The notes below the pieces were generated by a model that saw nothing but the letters and a program-made list of their open reading frames with translations, searched no databases and was not told the DNA's origin. From Porticoccaceae bacterium (GTDB lineage Bacteria; Pseudomonadota; Gammaproteobacteria; Pseudomonadales; Porticoccaceae), in NCBI GenBank assembly GCA_030590275.1, contig JAUUYV010000045.1:1-8981 (forward strand): a stretch of 8,981 bases of DNA, read 5' to 3'. Below are positions 1 to 6,731 of this stretch, one piece after another. How positions within the stretch are numbered: the first letter of the stretch is position 1; each line of letters begins with the position of its first letter. Made by a program: the position numbers and the translations under genes.

Positions 1-71
1 ATCCTGCTTTATAGCTAAAAAAGTAAAAAATCTATATTATCTTAATACATTAAAAACATATAATTATGTGA

Positions 72-156
72 TTAAGTTAAAGAATATAGCCAATATACTC
101 TGTATATTTCGGTCTATTTTGTAGATAATTTACACATTATTTTTGCCTGTTTAAAA
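72..156 (+). promoter_or_regulatory. probable aceE promoter region, exact promoter unresolved
   Basis: The first 173 bases are AT-rich, hold no convincing ORF and precede a gene that should have its own promoter. Two weak sigma-70-like possibilities are visible. One is a -10-like TATACT at 94-99 with a poor -35 (TTAAGT, 72-77). The other is TTTACA at 129-134 followed by TAAAAG at 152-157. The first would leave a leader of about 80 bases, and its -10 box would lie inside the dyad at 92-108. No pdhR-like regulator gene lies in the visible upstream sequence, and I see no site of the E. coli PdhR type (TTGGT-N3-ACCAA). Neither promoter is firm. Confidence 0.3.
92..108. promoter_or_regulatory. 17-bp perfect dyad, candidate operator upstream of aceE
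   Basis: AATATAC (92-98) and GTATATT (102-108) are perfect reverse complements separated by TCT. The centre lies about 86 bases upstream of the aceE ATG. A 7-base arm with a 3-base spacer is the usual size for a dimeric regulator site. It also contains the -10-like TATACT. An extra AATATA at 83-88 repeats the left arm nine bases upstream. The arms read AC-N3-GT, not the GT-N3-AC pattern of FadR/PdhR-type GntR regulators, so the regulator is unknown. In AT-rich DNA such dyads can arise by chance. Confidence 0.4.
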
Positions 157-175
157 GCTGTGATGGATGGTATTT

Positions 176-180
176 GAGGA
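176..180 (+). promoter_or_regulatory. ribosome binding site of aceE
   Basis: GAGGA lies five bases before the ATG at 186. It overlaps the alternative in-frame TTG at 174, which has no purine-rich stretch at a suitable distance. The site therefore favours the ATG at 186 as the start. Confidence 0.7.
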
Positions 181-185
181 TCATT

Positions 186-2948
186 ATGACCAAGTTCGTT
201 AAACCTGAGACCACTGAACCCGAAGCGCTTCCTCAGGAAGATCAACACCAGGCACAACACGTCCCAGCAGGTTTTCATCAGGAAGAATATGGAGTAGAAG
301 TCGAAGACACCGACCCCAATGAAACAGAGGACTGGCTGTACTCTCTGGAGTCAGTCATTCGTTATCAGGGTTCGGAGCGCGCTGGGTTTTTGCTCAAACA
401 GCTGGTTGACCGAGCTTCAGTTGTTGGTGTTCCCCTGCCTGGAGCGGTCACTACCCCATTTTGCAATACCATTCACGTCACCCGTGAAAAACGCATGCCT
501 GGCGATTTGTTTATGGAGCGTCGTATTCGGTCCTTGATTCGATGGAATGCCATGGCCATGGTGATGCGTGCCAATAAAAATGATCACGGCCTGGGTGGGC
601 ATATTGCGACATTTTCGTCCGCTGCAACACTTTACGATATTGGTTTTAATTACTTTTTCCGCGCACGCAGTAAGTCGCATCTGGGTGACCTGATTTATTT
701 TCAGGGCCATAGCTCGCCAGGTATTTATGCTCGTTCCTACCTGGAAGGGCGGGTGAGCGAGAAGCAGATGGATAATTTTCGTCGTGAGGTCGATGGGGAA
801 GGATTGTCCTCTTATCCTCATCCCTGGCTGATGCCCGACTACTGGCAGTTTCCTACCGTATCTATGGGCCTGGGGCCCATCCAGGCTATTTATCAGGCCC
901 ACGTTATGCGCTACCTGTCGGCTCGAGGGCTGGCGGCACGGAGTGATCGTCAGGTATGGGCTTTTCTGGGCGATGGGGAATGCGATGAGCCTGAAGCCCT
1001 GGGCGCTATTTCTCTGGCCGGGCGAGAGCATCTGGAAAACCTGACCTTTGTGGTCAACTGTAATCTCCAGCGCCTGGATGGGCCGGTAAGAGGTAACGGT
1101 AAAATAATTCAGGAGCTGGAGAGTGTCTTTCGTGGCGCAGGCTGGAATGTACTTAAGGTGGTATGGGGACGTCTCTGGGATTCCCTGTTTGAAAAAGACA
1201 CCAGCGGACTTATGCAAAAACGAATGGACGAAGTCTGTGACGGCGAGTTACAAAACTACAAGTTTAACGGTGGAGCGTATACCCGAGAGCACTTTTTTGG
1301 CAAGTATCCAGAACTGCTGGAGCAGGTATCCGATCTGAGTGACGACGATATTATGTACCTTAACCGAGGTGGCCACGATCCCTACAAAGTCTATGCGGCC
1401 TATGCAGAGGCAGTAGAAAATACCGGCAAACCGACGGTTATTCTGGCGATGACGGTAAAAGGTTATGGCATGGGTGAATCTGGGGAGGCCGCCAACGATA
1501 CCCACTCAGTGAAAAAGCTCGATATTGAAAGTCTTAAGAATTTTCGCGATCGCTTTGGCCTGCCCATCCCCGACGAAGATCTCGACAAGGTGCCCTACTA
1601 TCGTCCGCCGGAAGACAGCCCTGAGCTGAGCTATATGCGTCGCCGACGGGAAGAGCTGGGCGGGTACTTACCCTCGCGACAGTCTGACTTCGCCGCCCTC
1701 GAAATACCGCCTTTAAGTGCCTTTAGTAAACAACTGGAAAGTACGGGTAAGCGCTCTATTTCCAGCACTATGGCTTTTGTGCGTCTTTTATCGACCCTGG
1801 TTAAGGACGAAAATATAGGTCAGCGCATCGCGCCCATTGTGCCCGACGAAGCGCGTACTTTTGGCATGGAAGGCATGTTTCGCCAGCTCGGTATTTATTC
1901 TTCCGCAGGGCAGAAATACGTGCCTCACGATTCCGACCAAATCCTCTATTACAAAGAGGATAAAAAAGGCCAGATTCTTGAGGAGGGCATTAACGAAGCG
2001 GGAGCCATGTCCGCATGGATTGCCCTCGCCACCGCTTATAGCAATTACGATTGTCCTGTTGTGCCGTTTTATATTTTTTATTCTATGTTTGGTTTTCAGC
2101 GCATTGGTGATTTGGCCTGGGCCGCGGGTGATATGCAGGCGCGGGGTTTCTTAATTGGCGCTACTGCGGGCCGAACTACGCTTAATGGAGAGGGCTTACA
2201 GCACCAGGATGGTCATAGTCATTTGGTTGCGGGCACCATCCCTAACTGTCGCAGTTACGATCCCGCTTACAGTTATGAGCTGGCGGTGATTATTCAGGAT
2301 GGTTTAAAGCGCATGTACGGAGATAAGGAAAACTGCTTCTACTACGTTACCACCATGAACGAGAACTATGTGCATCCAGCCTTACCAGAGGGGGCCGAAG
2401 ACGGTATTGTTCGAGGTATGTATTTATTTAAGGAGGGCGCAAAAAAAGCCAAACTTAAAGTTCAGTTGCTGGGAGCGGGCGCTATTCTTAATGAGGTGCG
2501 CGAAGCAGCAGAAATCTTGAAAGAGAAATTCAAGGTGAGCACCGATATCTGGAGTGTGACCAGCATTGGTGAGTTGGCCCGCGATGGCCAGGCCGCAGTA
2601 CGCTGGAATCGCCTGCACCCCGAAGTCGAAGAGCACGTCCCTTATATTACTGAGTTGTTGGAGGGGCATCAGGGGCCGGTGATTGTCGCGACTGACTATG
2701 TAAAGTCTCTCGCTGAACAGTTGCGGGCGTTTATCCCCGCTGATTTTTACGCGCTTGGTACCGATGGTTTTGGCCGCAGTGATACCCGTGCCCGGTTACG
2801 AGAGTTTTTTGAAGTAGACCGTAATTTTATTGTTCTTGCCGCCCTGCATGCACTTTATAAGCAGGGTTTAGTGAATGCTTCGGTAGTGAGCGGAGCAATT
2901 AAAACCCTGGGCATTGACCCTGAAAAAGTAGATCCACTTTACGCCTAG
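186..2948 (+). CDS. aceE: pyruvate dehydrogenase E1 component, homodimeric type
   Basis: This thiamine-diphosphate enzyme decarboxylates pyruvate and reductively acetylates the lipoyl group of E2, in the cytoplasmic pyruvate dehydrogenase complex. The 920-residue protein aligns by eye along its whole length with E. coli AceE (887 residues). ThDP/Mg binding is seen in GDGECDEPE (262-270) and NCN (291-293). Other active-site counterparts are His175 in FQGHSSPG, His440 in the mobile inner loop (E. coli His407), Glu604 in EEGINE (E. coli Glu571) and the histidines of QHQDGHSH. All sit at a constant offset of about 33 from E. coli numbering, so the extra length is an N-terminal tail rich in Glu, Gln and His before the conserved DPNETEDWL. 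Cys replaces the Met of E. coli GDGEMDEPE, as I recall for Pseudomonas. ATG at 186 is chosen over TTG at 174 because GAGGA precedes it by five bases. It probably forms an operon with the E2 gene 78 bases downstream. Confidence 0.97.
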   Translation: MTKFVKPETTEPEALPQEDQHQAQHVPAGFHQEEYGVEVEDTDPNETEDWLYSLESVIRYQGSERAGFLLKQLVDRASVVGVPLPGAVTTPFCNTIHVTREKRMPGDLFMERRIRSLIRWNAMAMVMRANKNDHGLGGHIATFSSAATLYDIGFNYFFRARSKSHLGDLIYFQGHSSPGIYARSYLEGRVSEKQMDNFRREVDGEGLSSYPHPWLMPDYWQFPTVSMGLGPIQAIYQAHVMRYLSARGLAARSDRQVWAFLGDGECDEPEALGAISLAGREHLENLTFVVNCNLQRLDGPVRGNGKIIQELESVFRGAGWNVLKVVWGRLWDSLFEKDTSGLMQKRMDEVCDGELQNYKFNGGAYTREHFFGKYPELLEQVSDLSDDDIMYLNRGGHDPYKVYAAYAEAVENTGKPTVILAMTVKGYGMGESGEAANDTHSVKKLDIESLKNFRDRFGLPIPDEDLDKVPYYRPPEDSPELSYMRRRREELGGYLPSRQSDFAALEIPPLSAFSKQLESTGKRSISSTMAFVRLLSTLVKDENIGQRIAPIVPDEARTFGMEGMFRQLGIYSSAGQKYVPHDSDQILYYKEDKKGQILEEGINEAGAMSAWIALATAYSNYDCPVVPFYIFYSMFGFQRIGDLAWAAGDMQARGFLIGATAGRTTLNGEGLQHQDGHSHLVAGTIPNCRSYDPAYSYELAVIIQDGLKRMYGDKENCFYYVTTMNENYVHPALPEGAEDGIVRGMYLFKEGAKKAKLKVQLLGAGAILNEVREAAEILKEKFKVSTDIWSVTSIGELARDGQAAVRWNRLHPEVEEHVPYITELLEGHQGPVIVATDYVKSLAEQLRAFIPADFYALGTDGFGRSDTRARLREFFEVDRNFIVLAALHALYKQGLVNASVVSGAIKTLGIDPEKVDPLYA

Positions 2949-3014
2949 CCTACATGTGTTCTATTTGTTGTGTATTGAATTTAAGAATTTTAATGGTATG
3001 CGACGGTAGCAAAA

Positions 3015-3018
3015 AGGA
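3015..3018 (+). promoter_or_regulatory. ribosome binding site fixing the TTG start of aceF
   Basis: AGGA within AAAAAGGAAC lies eight bases before the TTG at 3027. No in-frame ATG lies between the preceding gene and this point, and the lipoyl domain begins at once after the TTG (PVEIIRVPD, matching AIEIKVPD of E. coli E2). TTG is therefore the real start. Confidence 0.7.
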
Positions 3019-3026
3019 ACGATAAC

Positions 3027-4415
3027 TTGCCAGTAGAAATTATTCGGGTACCTGATCTCGGTGGTGCAGAAGAAGTTGAGGTCATCGAAATTCCTATTGC
3101 CGTTGGTGATCAGGTCGAAATCGACGATACCCTGGTGGTGCTCGAGTCGGAAAAAGCGACCATGGAATTGCCAGCGCCCTGCGCGGGAAAGGTTTTAAAA
3201 CTACTGGTTTCCGAGGGCGATAAAATAGCAGCCGAAGGTGTTCCGCTGGTGGAAATGGAGGTGGCGGAAGGCGTATCACCTGCTCTTAGGGTAGAAGATT
3301 TAAGCGTAGCAGAACAAAAGCAGGAAGCACCGAGCGATGCCGCGCTTATTAAGAGAGCTCCAGATTTAAAATCATCTGCCAATGTGATAGAAGCAAGTCC
3401 ACCTGGTTCTAAACCCGATAGTCCGACTACTCAGGTGCAGCTTTCGAACCTGGAACAAGATCCTGTTCCGGCGCTTGTTACAGAGAATACTTCAGGCGGC
3501 TCTGCAGATATTTATGCCGGGCCTTATGTGCGTCGCCTGGCCCGAGAGTTGGGTATAGATTTAACTCAGGTGTCTGGGAGTGGGCCGCGGCAGCGTATTC
3601 TTAAAGAAGATGTGCAAAACTTCGTTAAACAACGGGTTGCGAAACCGGGAGGCGCCGGACTGAAAGGAGTTGGTGGCGCGGGTATTCCACCAGTATCCGA
3701 TATCGACTTTTCTCGCTTTGGGCCGATCGAAACTTTGGCGATGAGCAAAATAGATAAGCTTGTCGCCAGCAATATGCATCGAAACTGGCTCAACGTGCCC
3801 CACGTCACTCAGTTTGATGATGCCGACATTACCGAGCTGGAAGCTTTTCGCGAGTCACTTAAAGCGGAAGGCGAACAACGTGGTCTTAAAGTCACACCTG
3901 TCCCTTTCCTGTTCAAGGTCTGTGCTACGGCTTTGTCAGAAAATCCTGTGCTTAATCGTTCCCTTCATGGTGATGGCGAACATATCATCCAAAAAAATTA
4001 TTATCATATCGGTATGGCGGTGGATACGCCCCGAGGTCTGATGGTGCCGGTTATCCGTGATGTAGACAAAAAAGGTATTTGGGAGCTGGCAGCAGAAATT
4101 AAAGAACTTGCCGACAAGGCGCGGGTAGGTAAGCTAGCGGTTAAAGATATGCAGGGCGAGAGCTTTACCATATCCAGTCTGGGAGCCATCGGCGGCCGTG
4201 GTTTTACTCCCATCGTTAATACGCCGGAAGTCGCCATACTCGGGGTATCCAGGGCACTTATTCAGCCCGTCTGGAGTGGCAGCGAGTTTGAACCTCGTAA
4301 GCTCTTACCGCTCTCGCTTTCCTACGATCACCGTGCAGTAAATGGTGGTGATGCCGGGCGCTTTCTGACCTGGGTAGTTGCTTTGCTCAGCGATATCCGT
4401 GGCTTGGTGATGTAG
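3027..4415 (+). CDS. aceF: pyruvate dehydrogenase E2, dihydrolipoyllysine acetyltransferase
   Basis: E2 forms the core of the pyruvate dehydrogenase complex and moves the acetyl group from lipoamide to CoA. Domain order over 462 residues is as follows. A single lipoyl domain (about 1-78) has Lys43 in ESEKATME as the lipoylation site. A long polar linker follows (about 80-160), poorer in Ala/Pro than the E. coli linkers. Next is a peripheral subunit-binding domain (about 163-202, YAGPYVRRLAREL to ILKEDVQNFV), then a Gly-rich hinge, then the catalytic domain (about 226-462). The catalytic motif is DHRAVNGGD, with His435 and Asn439 where E. coli has Asp; I recall Asn here in Azotobacter E2. Ser383/Ser384 sit in FTISSLG. 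E. coli has three lipoyl domains and Pseudomonas aeruginosa two, as I recall, so this is a short version. Translation starts at TTG. No lpd (E3) gene follows, so E3 must be encoded elsewhere. Confidence 0.95.
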   Translation: MPVEIIRVPDLGGAEEVEVIEIPIAVGDQVEIDDTLVVLESEKATMELPAPCAGKVLKLLVSEGDKIAAEGVPLVEMEVAEGVSPALRVEDLSVAEQKQEAPSDAALIKRAPDLKSSANVIEASPPGSKPDSPTTQVQLSNLEQDPVPALVTENTSGGSADIYAGPYVRRLARELGIDLTQVSGSGPRQRILKEDVQNFVKQRVAKPGGAGLKGVGGAGIPPVSDIDFSRFGPIETLAMSKIDKLVASNMHRNWLNVPHVTQFDDADITELEAFRESLKAEGEQRGLKVTPVPFLFKVCATALSENPVLNRSLHGDGEHIIQKNYYHIGMAVDTPRGLMVPVIRDVDKKGIWELAAEIKELADKARVGKLAVKDMQGESFTISSLGAIGGRGFTPIVNTPEVAILGVSRALIQPVWSGSEFEPRKLLPLSLSYDHRAVNGGDAGRFLTWVVALLSDIRGLVM

Positions 4416-4534
4416 GTAGAGAGCCGTTTGCATTGAAGTAAAAAAACCTTACAATCCGCCGCCGATCTGCATCTAATTCAAGACCTCACAGTGTATCGAA
4501 TGGTGGCTTCTATTCTAGAGAAGTGCTCTCGAAA

Positions 4535-4563
4535 GCTGTTCTAAAGAAATATTTTAGAACGGC
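4535..4563. repeat. inverted repeat (11-bp stem) between aceF and the glycosyltransferase gene
   Basis: GTTCTAAA (4538-4545) and TTTAGAAC (4553-4560) are perfect reverse complements around a 7-base loop. The stem extends outward by a U-G, a C-G and a G-C pair to 4535-4563. No T-run follows, so it does not look like an intrinsic terminator. A further TAGAAC at 4573-4578 repeats the right arm 18 bases downstream. The 241-base gap holding it (4416-4656) has no convincing ORF, so a regulator site or a folded leader or trailer is more likely. Confidence 0.5.
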
Positions 4564-4618
4564 GCAGTGTACTAGAACGCAAAGGTAGTGAAACCAGAAG
4601 TCAGTATGGCCAAAAACC

Positions 4619-4624
4619 TATAAC
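4619..4624 (+). promoter_or_regulatory. possible -10 element before the glycosyltransferase operon
   Basis: TATAAC matches the sigma-70 -10 consensus at five of six bases and would leave a leader of about 25 bases. No good -35 is seen at the correct spacing, so an activator would be needed. The TAGAAC copies at 4555 and 4573 lie upstream, where an activator could bind. This is a weak call. Confidence 0.25.
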
Positions 4625-4656
4625 AATATGGTAGTGGAAGTGATGGAAAGCTCCGC

Positions 4657-5955
4657 ATGTTAAATACTCTTGTCAGTGATCCAGGTGTTATGCCCGTTGT
4701 TTCTCCGTGCGCGGATAGACAGCTGCGTATTTGTTTGTTGGGTTACCGAAGTCATCCTTTTAGCGGTGGTCAGGGGGTTTACCTGCGATATTTGAGCAAG
4801 GCGTTAGTTGAGGCTGGTCATATAGTCGATGTTATTTCGGGGCCGCCTTATCCCGCTCTGGATGAACGGGTGACTCTTATCAGGCTACCCAGTTTGGATT
4901 TGTATGCCGAGGACAATGTGATTACCGCCCTGAGGCCAAAGCACCTGGCTTCATACACAGATCTGTTTGAGTGGTGCAGTATGTTGTCGGGGGGCTTTTC
5001 AGAACCCTATACCTTTGGTCGGCGCCTGGTTGAATACTTTGCAAAGGTTCAGCCGGATTACGATATCGTCCATGACAACCAGTCCTTATGTTACGGAACG
5101 CTAGAATTACAGAAGCAATCGATACCACTCATTACTACTATTCATCACCCGATTACCCGCGATCTAAAAATTGCACTCGAGAATGCGGATCATTGGTGGC
5201 AACGCCTGTTAATCAGGCGCTGGCATTCGTTTCTTCGAATGCAGAAAAAAGTCGTTTCAGAACTAGAGCATGTAGTAGTGGTGTCAGAAACATCCCGCAA
5301 GGACACTGCCGCTGCGTTTAATATTTCTGAAGCGGGCCTTAAGGTTGTTCATAACGGTATAGATACCGAAGTTTTTCGTCCCTTACCAGGGGTGGAGCCG
5401 GTGCCTTTTCGAATAATGACAACGACCAGTGCCGACCAGCCGCTAAAAGGTCTGCAATATCTGTTGCGTGCGATAGCAAAACTTAAAGACAGGTTTCCAG
5501 ATATTCACCTGGTGGTGTTGGGGAAATTAAAACCCGGTGGTGACTCCGAGCAACTTATTCGTGAGCTGGGGCTTAGTAAAGATTTAACCTTTGTGTCCGG
5601 CATAGAAACGGAAGAACTGGTAAATCTATATGCGCAGGCCAGTATGGCTGTCGTACCGTCTATTTATGAGGGTTTTGGCCTGCCGGCAGGAGAGGCTATG
5701 GCATGTGGAGTGCCACTGATTTCCACCGATGGTGGGGCCTTGCCAGAAGTGGTGGGCGATGCAGGGATTATTGTGCCGACTCGCGACTCTGATGCTCTTG
5801 CGGATGCCATAGAGCTTTTGTGTGGGGCTGCTCAGTTGAGGCAGGACTTAGCTATTAAAGGGAGAGCGCGGATCCAGAAATTATTTAGCTGGCAGGTAGC
5901 AGCGGGCAATATGGTTGAGTTGTACGAAGATGTGTTAGCTGAGTCAAAGGCGTAA
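4657..5955 (+). CDS. GT4-family glycosyltransferase
   Basis: This is a predicted retaining, GT-B fold glycosyltransferase that moves a sugar from a nucleotide donor to an unknown acceptor in the cytoplasm. The N-terminal Rossmann half carries the glycine-rich GGQGVYLRYLSKAL loop after a short leader (residues 1-22), with IHHPITRD near 162. The C-terminal donor-binding half begins after VVHNGIDTEVFRP. It has the usual Lys264 (PLKGLQYLLRA) and the EX7E motif Glu338-Glu346 in YEGFGLPAGEAMACGVP, then STDGGALPEVVGDAG. At 432 residues it has a usual family length, with no signal peptide or membrane segment. ATG 4657 is preceded by GGA nine bases upstream; ATG 4690 is a possible shorter start. A methyltransferase gene begins 11 bases after its stop, suggesting one operon. 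The sugar and acceptor cannot be told from sequence. Confidence 0.9.
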   Translation: MLNTLVSDPGVMPVVSPCADRQLRICLLGYRSHPFSGGQGVYLRYLSKALVEAGHIVDVISGPPYPALDERVTLIRLPSLDLYAEDNVITALRPKHLASYTDLFEWCSMLSGGFSEPYTFGRRLVEYFAKVQPDYDIVHDNQSLCYGTLELQKQSIPLITTIHHPITRDLKIALENADHWWQRLLIRRWHSFLRMQKKVVSELEHVVVVSETSRKDTAAAFNISEAGLKVVHNGIDTEVFRPLPGVEPVPFRIMTTTSADQPLKGLQYLLRAIAKLKDRFPDIHLVVLGKLKPGGDSEQLIRELGLSKDLTFVSGIETEELVNLYAQASMAVVPSIYEGFGLPAGEAMACGVPLISTDGGALPEVVGDAGIIVPTRDSDALADAIELLCGAAQLRQDLAIKGRARIQKLFSWQVAAGNMVELYEDVLAESKA

Positions 5956-5966
5956 CACTTTTCACC

Positions 5967-6731
5967 ATGCAAACTATTAACTTCGATTACCTACAATTGC
6001 AGGCCAACGATCGCATTCTTGATTTAGGCTGTGGCGAAGGGCGTCATGCACTGACCGCGTTTATGCTGGAAGATATTGAATCCGTCGGTGTCGATTTGAA
6101 TCTTTCCGATCTGAAAACTGTCAGGACTCGGTTCGAGGAGTTTAAAACACCGAATACAAAAAACAGATCCTTGCAGTTGTCGGTGGCCGACGGTAAAAAC
6201 TTGCCCTTTGAAAATGAAACCTTTGACAAAGTGATTTGTTCTGAAGTTCTCGAGCATGTACCGAACTATCGCGACGTGCTGGGGGAAATAGTCAGGGTGC
6301 TGAAGACTGGTGGAGTCTTTGCCGCAAGTGTGCCACGATTTTTCCCCGAGTGGCTTTGCTGGCAATTGAGTGATGCCTACCGTGAGGTTGAAGGTGGTCA
6401 CATCAGAATATTTAATGCCAGGCGTTTACGCGACGATATTGAAAAATTAGGACTGGTTTTTTTTAAGCGGCACTATGCGCATTCGCTTCACGCGCCTTAT
6501 TGGTGGCTTAGATGTTTGTTCTGGCGGCCTGAAGATCAGCAACAGACACCAATAGTAAAAGCCTACCAGCGTTTTCTGGAGTGGGATTTGATGGAAAAAC
6601 CAAAAATAACAACACTGCTGGATACTGCCTTAAACCCTGTCGTGGGGAAAAGTGTAGTGATGTATTTCGTTAAAACACCCACTGCAATCAAGGCCCTTGA
6701 TTCCAGCAATTCAAGGACTGAGCCGCTATGA
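5967..6731 (+). CDS. class I SAM-dependent methyltransferase (Methyltransf_11/UbiE-like)
   Basis: A 254-residue Rossmann-fold methyltransferase. The SAM-binding motif I is ILDLGCGEGRHA (17-28), the ribose-binding acid is Asp43 in GVDLN, an adenine-side ADGKNLPF motif lies at 73-80, and the post-motif FDKVICSEVLEHVPN starts at 85. The remainder (about 115-254) is rich in Trp and Arg (PEWLCWQL, APYWWLRCLFWRP) and may bind substrate. The fold starts almost at residue 1. No in-frame ATG lies upstream before a stop at 5940, so the start is constrained, although the nearest AAAGG (5946-5950) is 16 bases away, too far to be a normal ribosome site; translation may depend on coupling to the glycosyltransferase gene. 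Its TGA overlaps the next ATG (ATGA). The likely role, by context, is methylating the product of the neighbouring glycosyltransferase; the substrate is unknown. Confidence 0.88.
   Translation: MQTINFDYLQLQANDRILDLGCGEGRHALTAFMLEDIESVGVDLNLSDLKTVRTRFEEFKTPNTKNRSLQLSVADGKNLPFENETFDKVICSEVLEHVPNYRDVLGEIVRVLKTGGVFAASVPRFFPEWLCWQLSDAYREVEGGHIRIFNARRLRDDIEKLGLVFFKRHYAHSLHAPYWWLRCLFWRPEDQQQTPIVKAYQRFLEWDLMEKPKITTLLDTALNPVVGKSVVMYFVKTPTAIKALDSSNSRTEPL

Noticed and set aside
56..69. ACATA-TAAT-TATGT inverted repeat
   Set aside because: The arms are only five bases long in very AT-rich DNA, so chance is a sufficient explanation.
417..1217. Long antisense frame (266 codons) within aceE
   Set aside because: It lies wholly opposite highly conserved AceE sequence, has no recognisable domain or coding signature, and is explained by the codon bias of the sense gene.
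4535..4563. Intrinsic terminator of aceF
   Set aside because: The stem is AT-rich in its inner part and is followed by GCAGTGTAC instead of a T-run; it also lies about 120 bases after the stop.
4584..4636. Two copies of GGTAGTG 46 bases apart upstream of the glycosyltransferase gene
   Set aside because: A 7-base direct repeat at this distance is expected by chance and has no symmetric structure.
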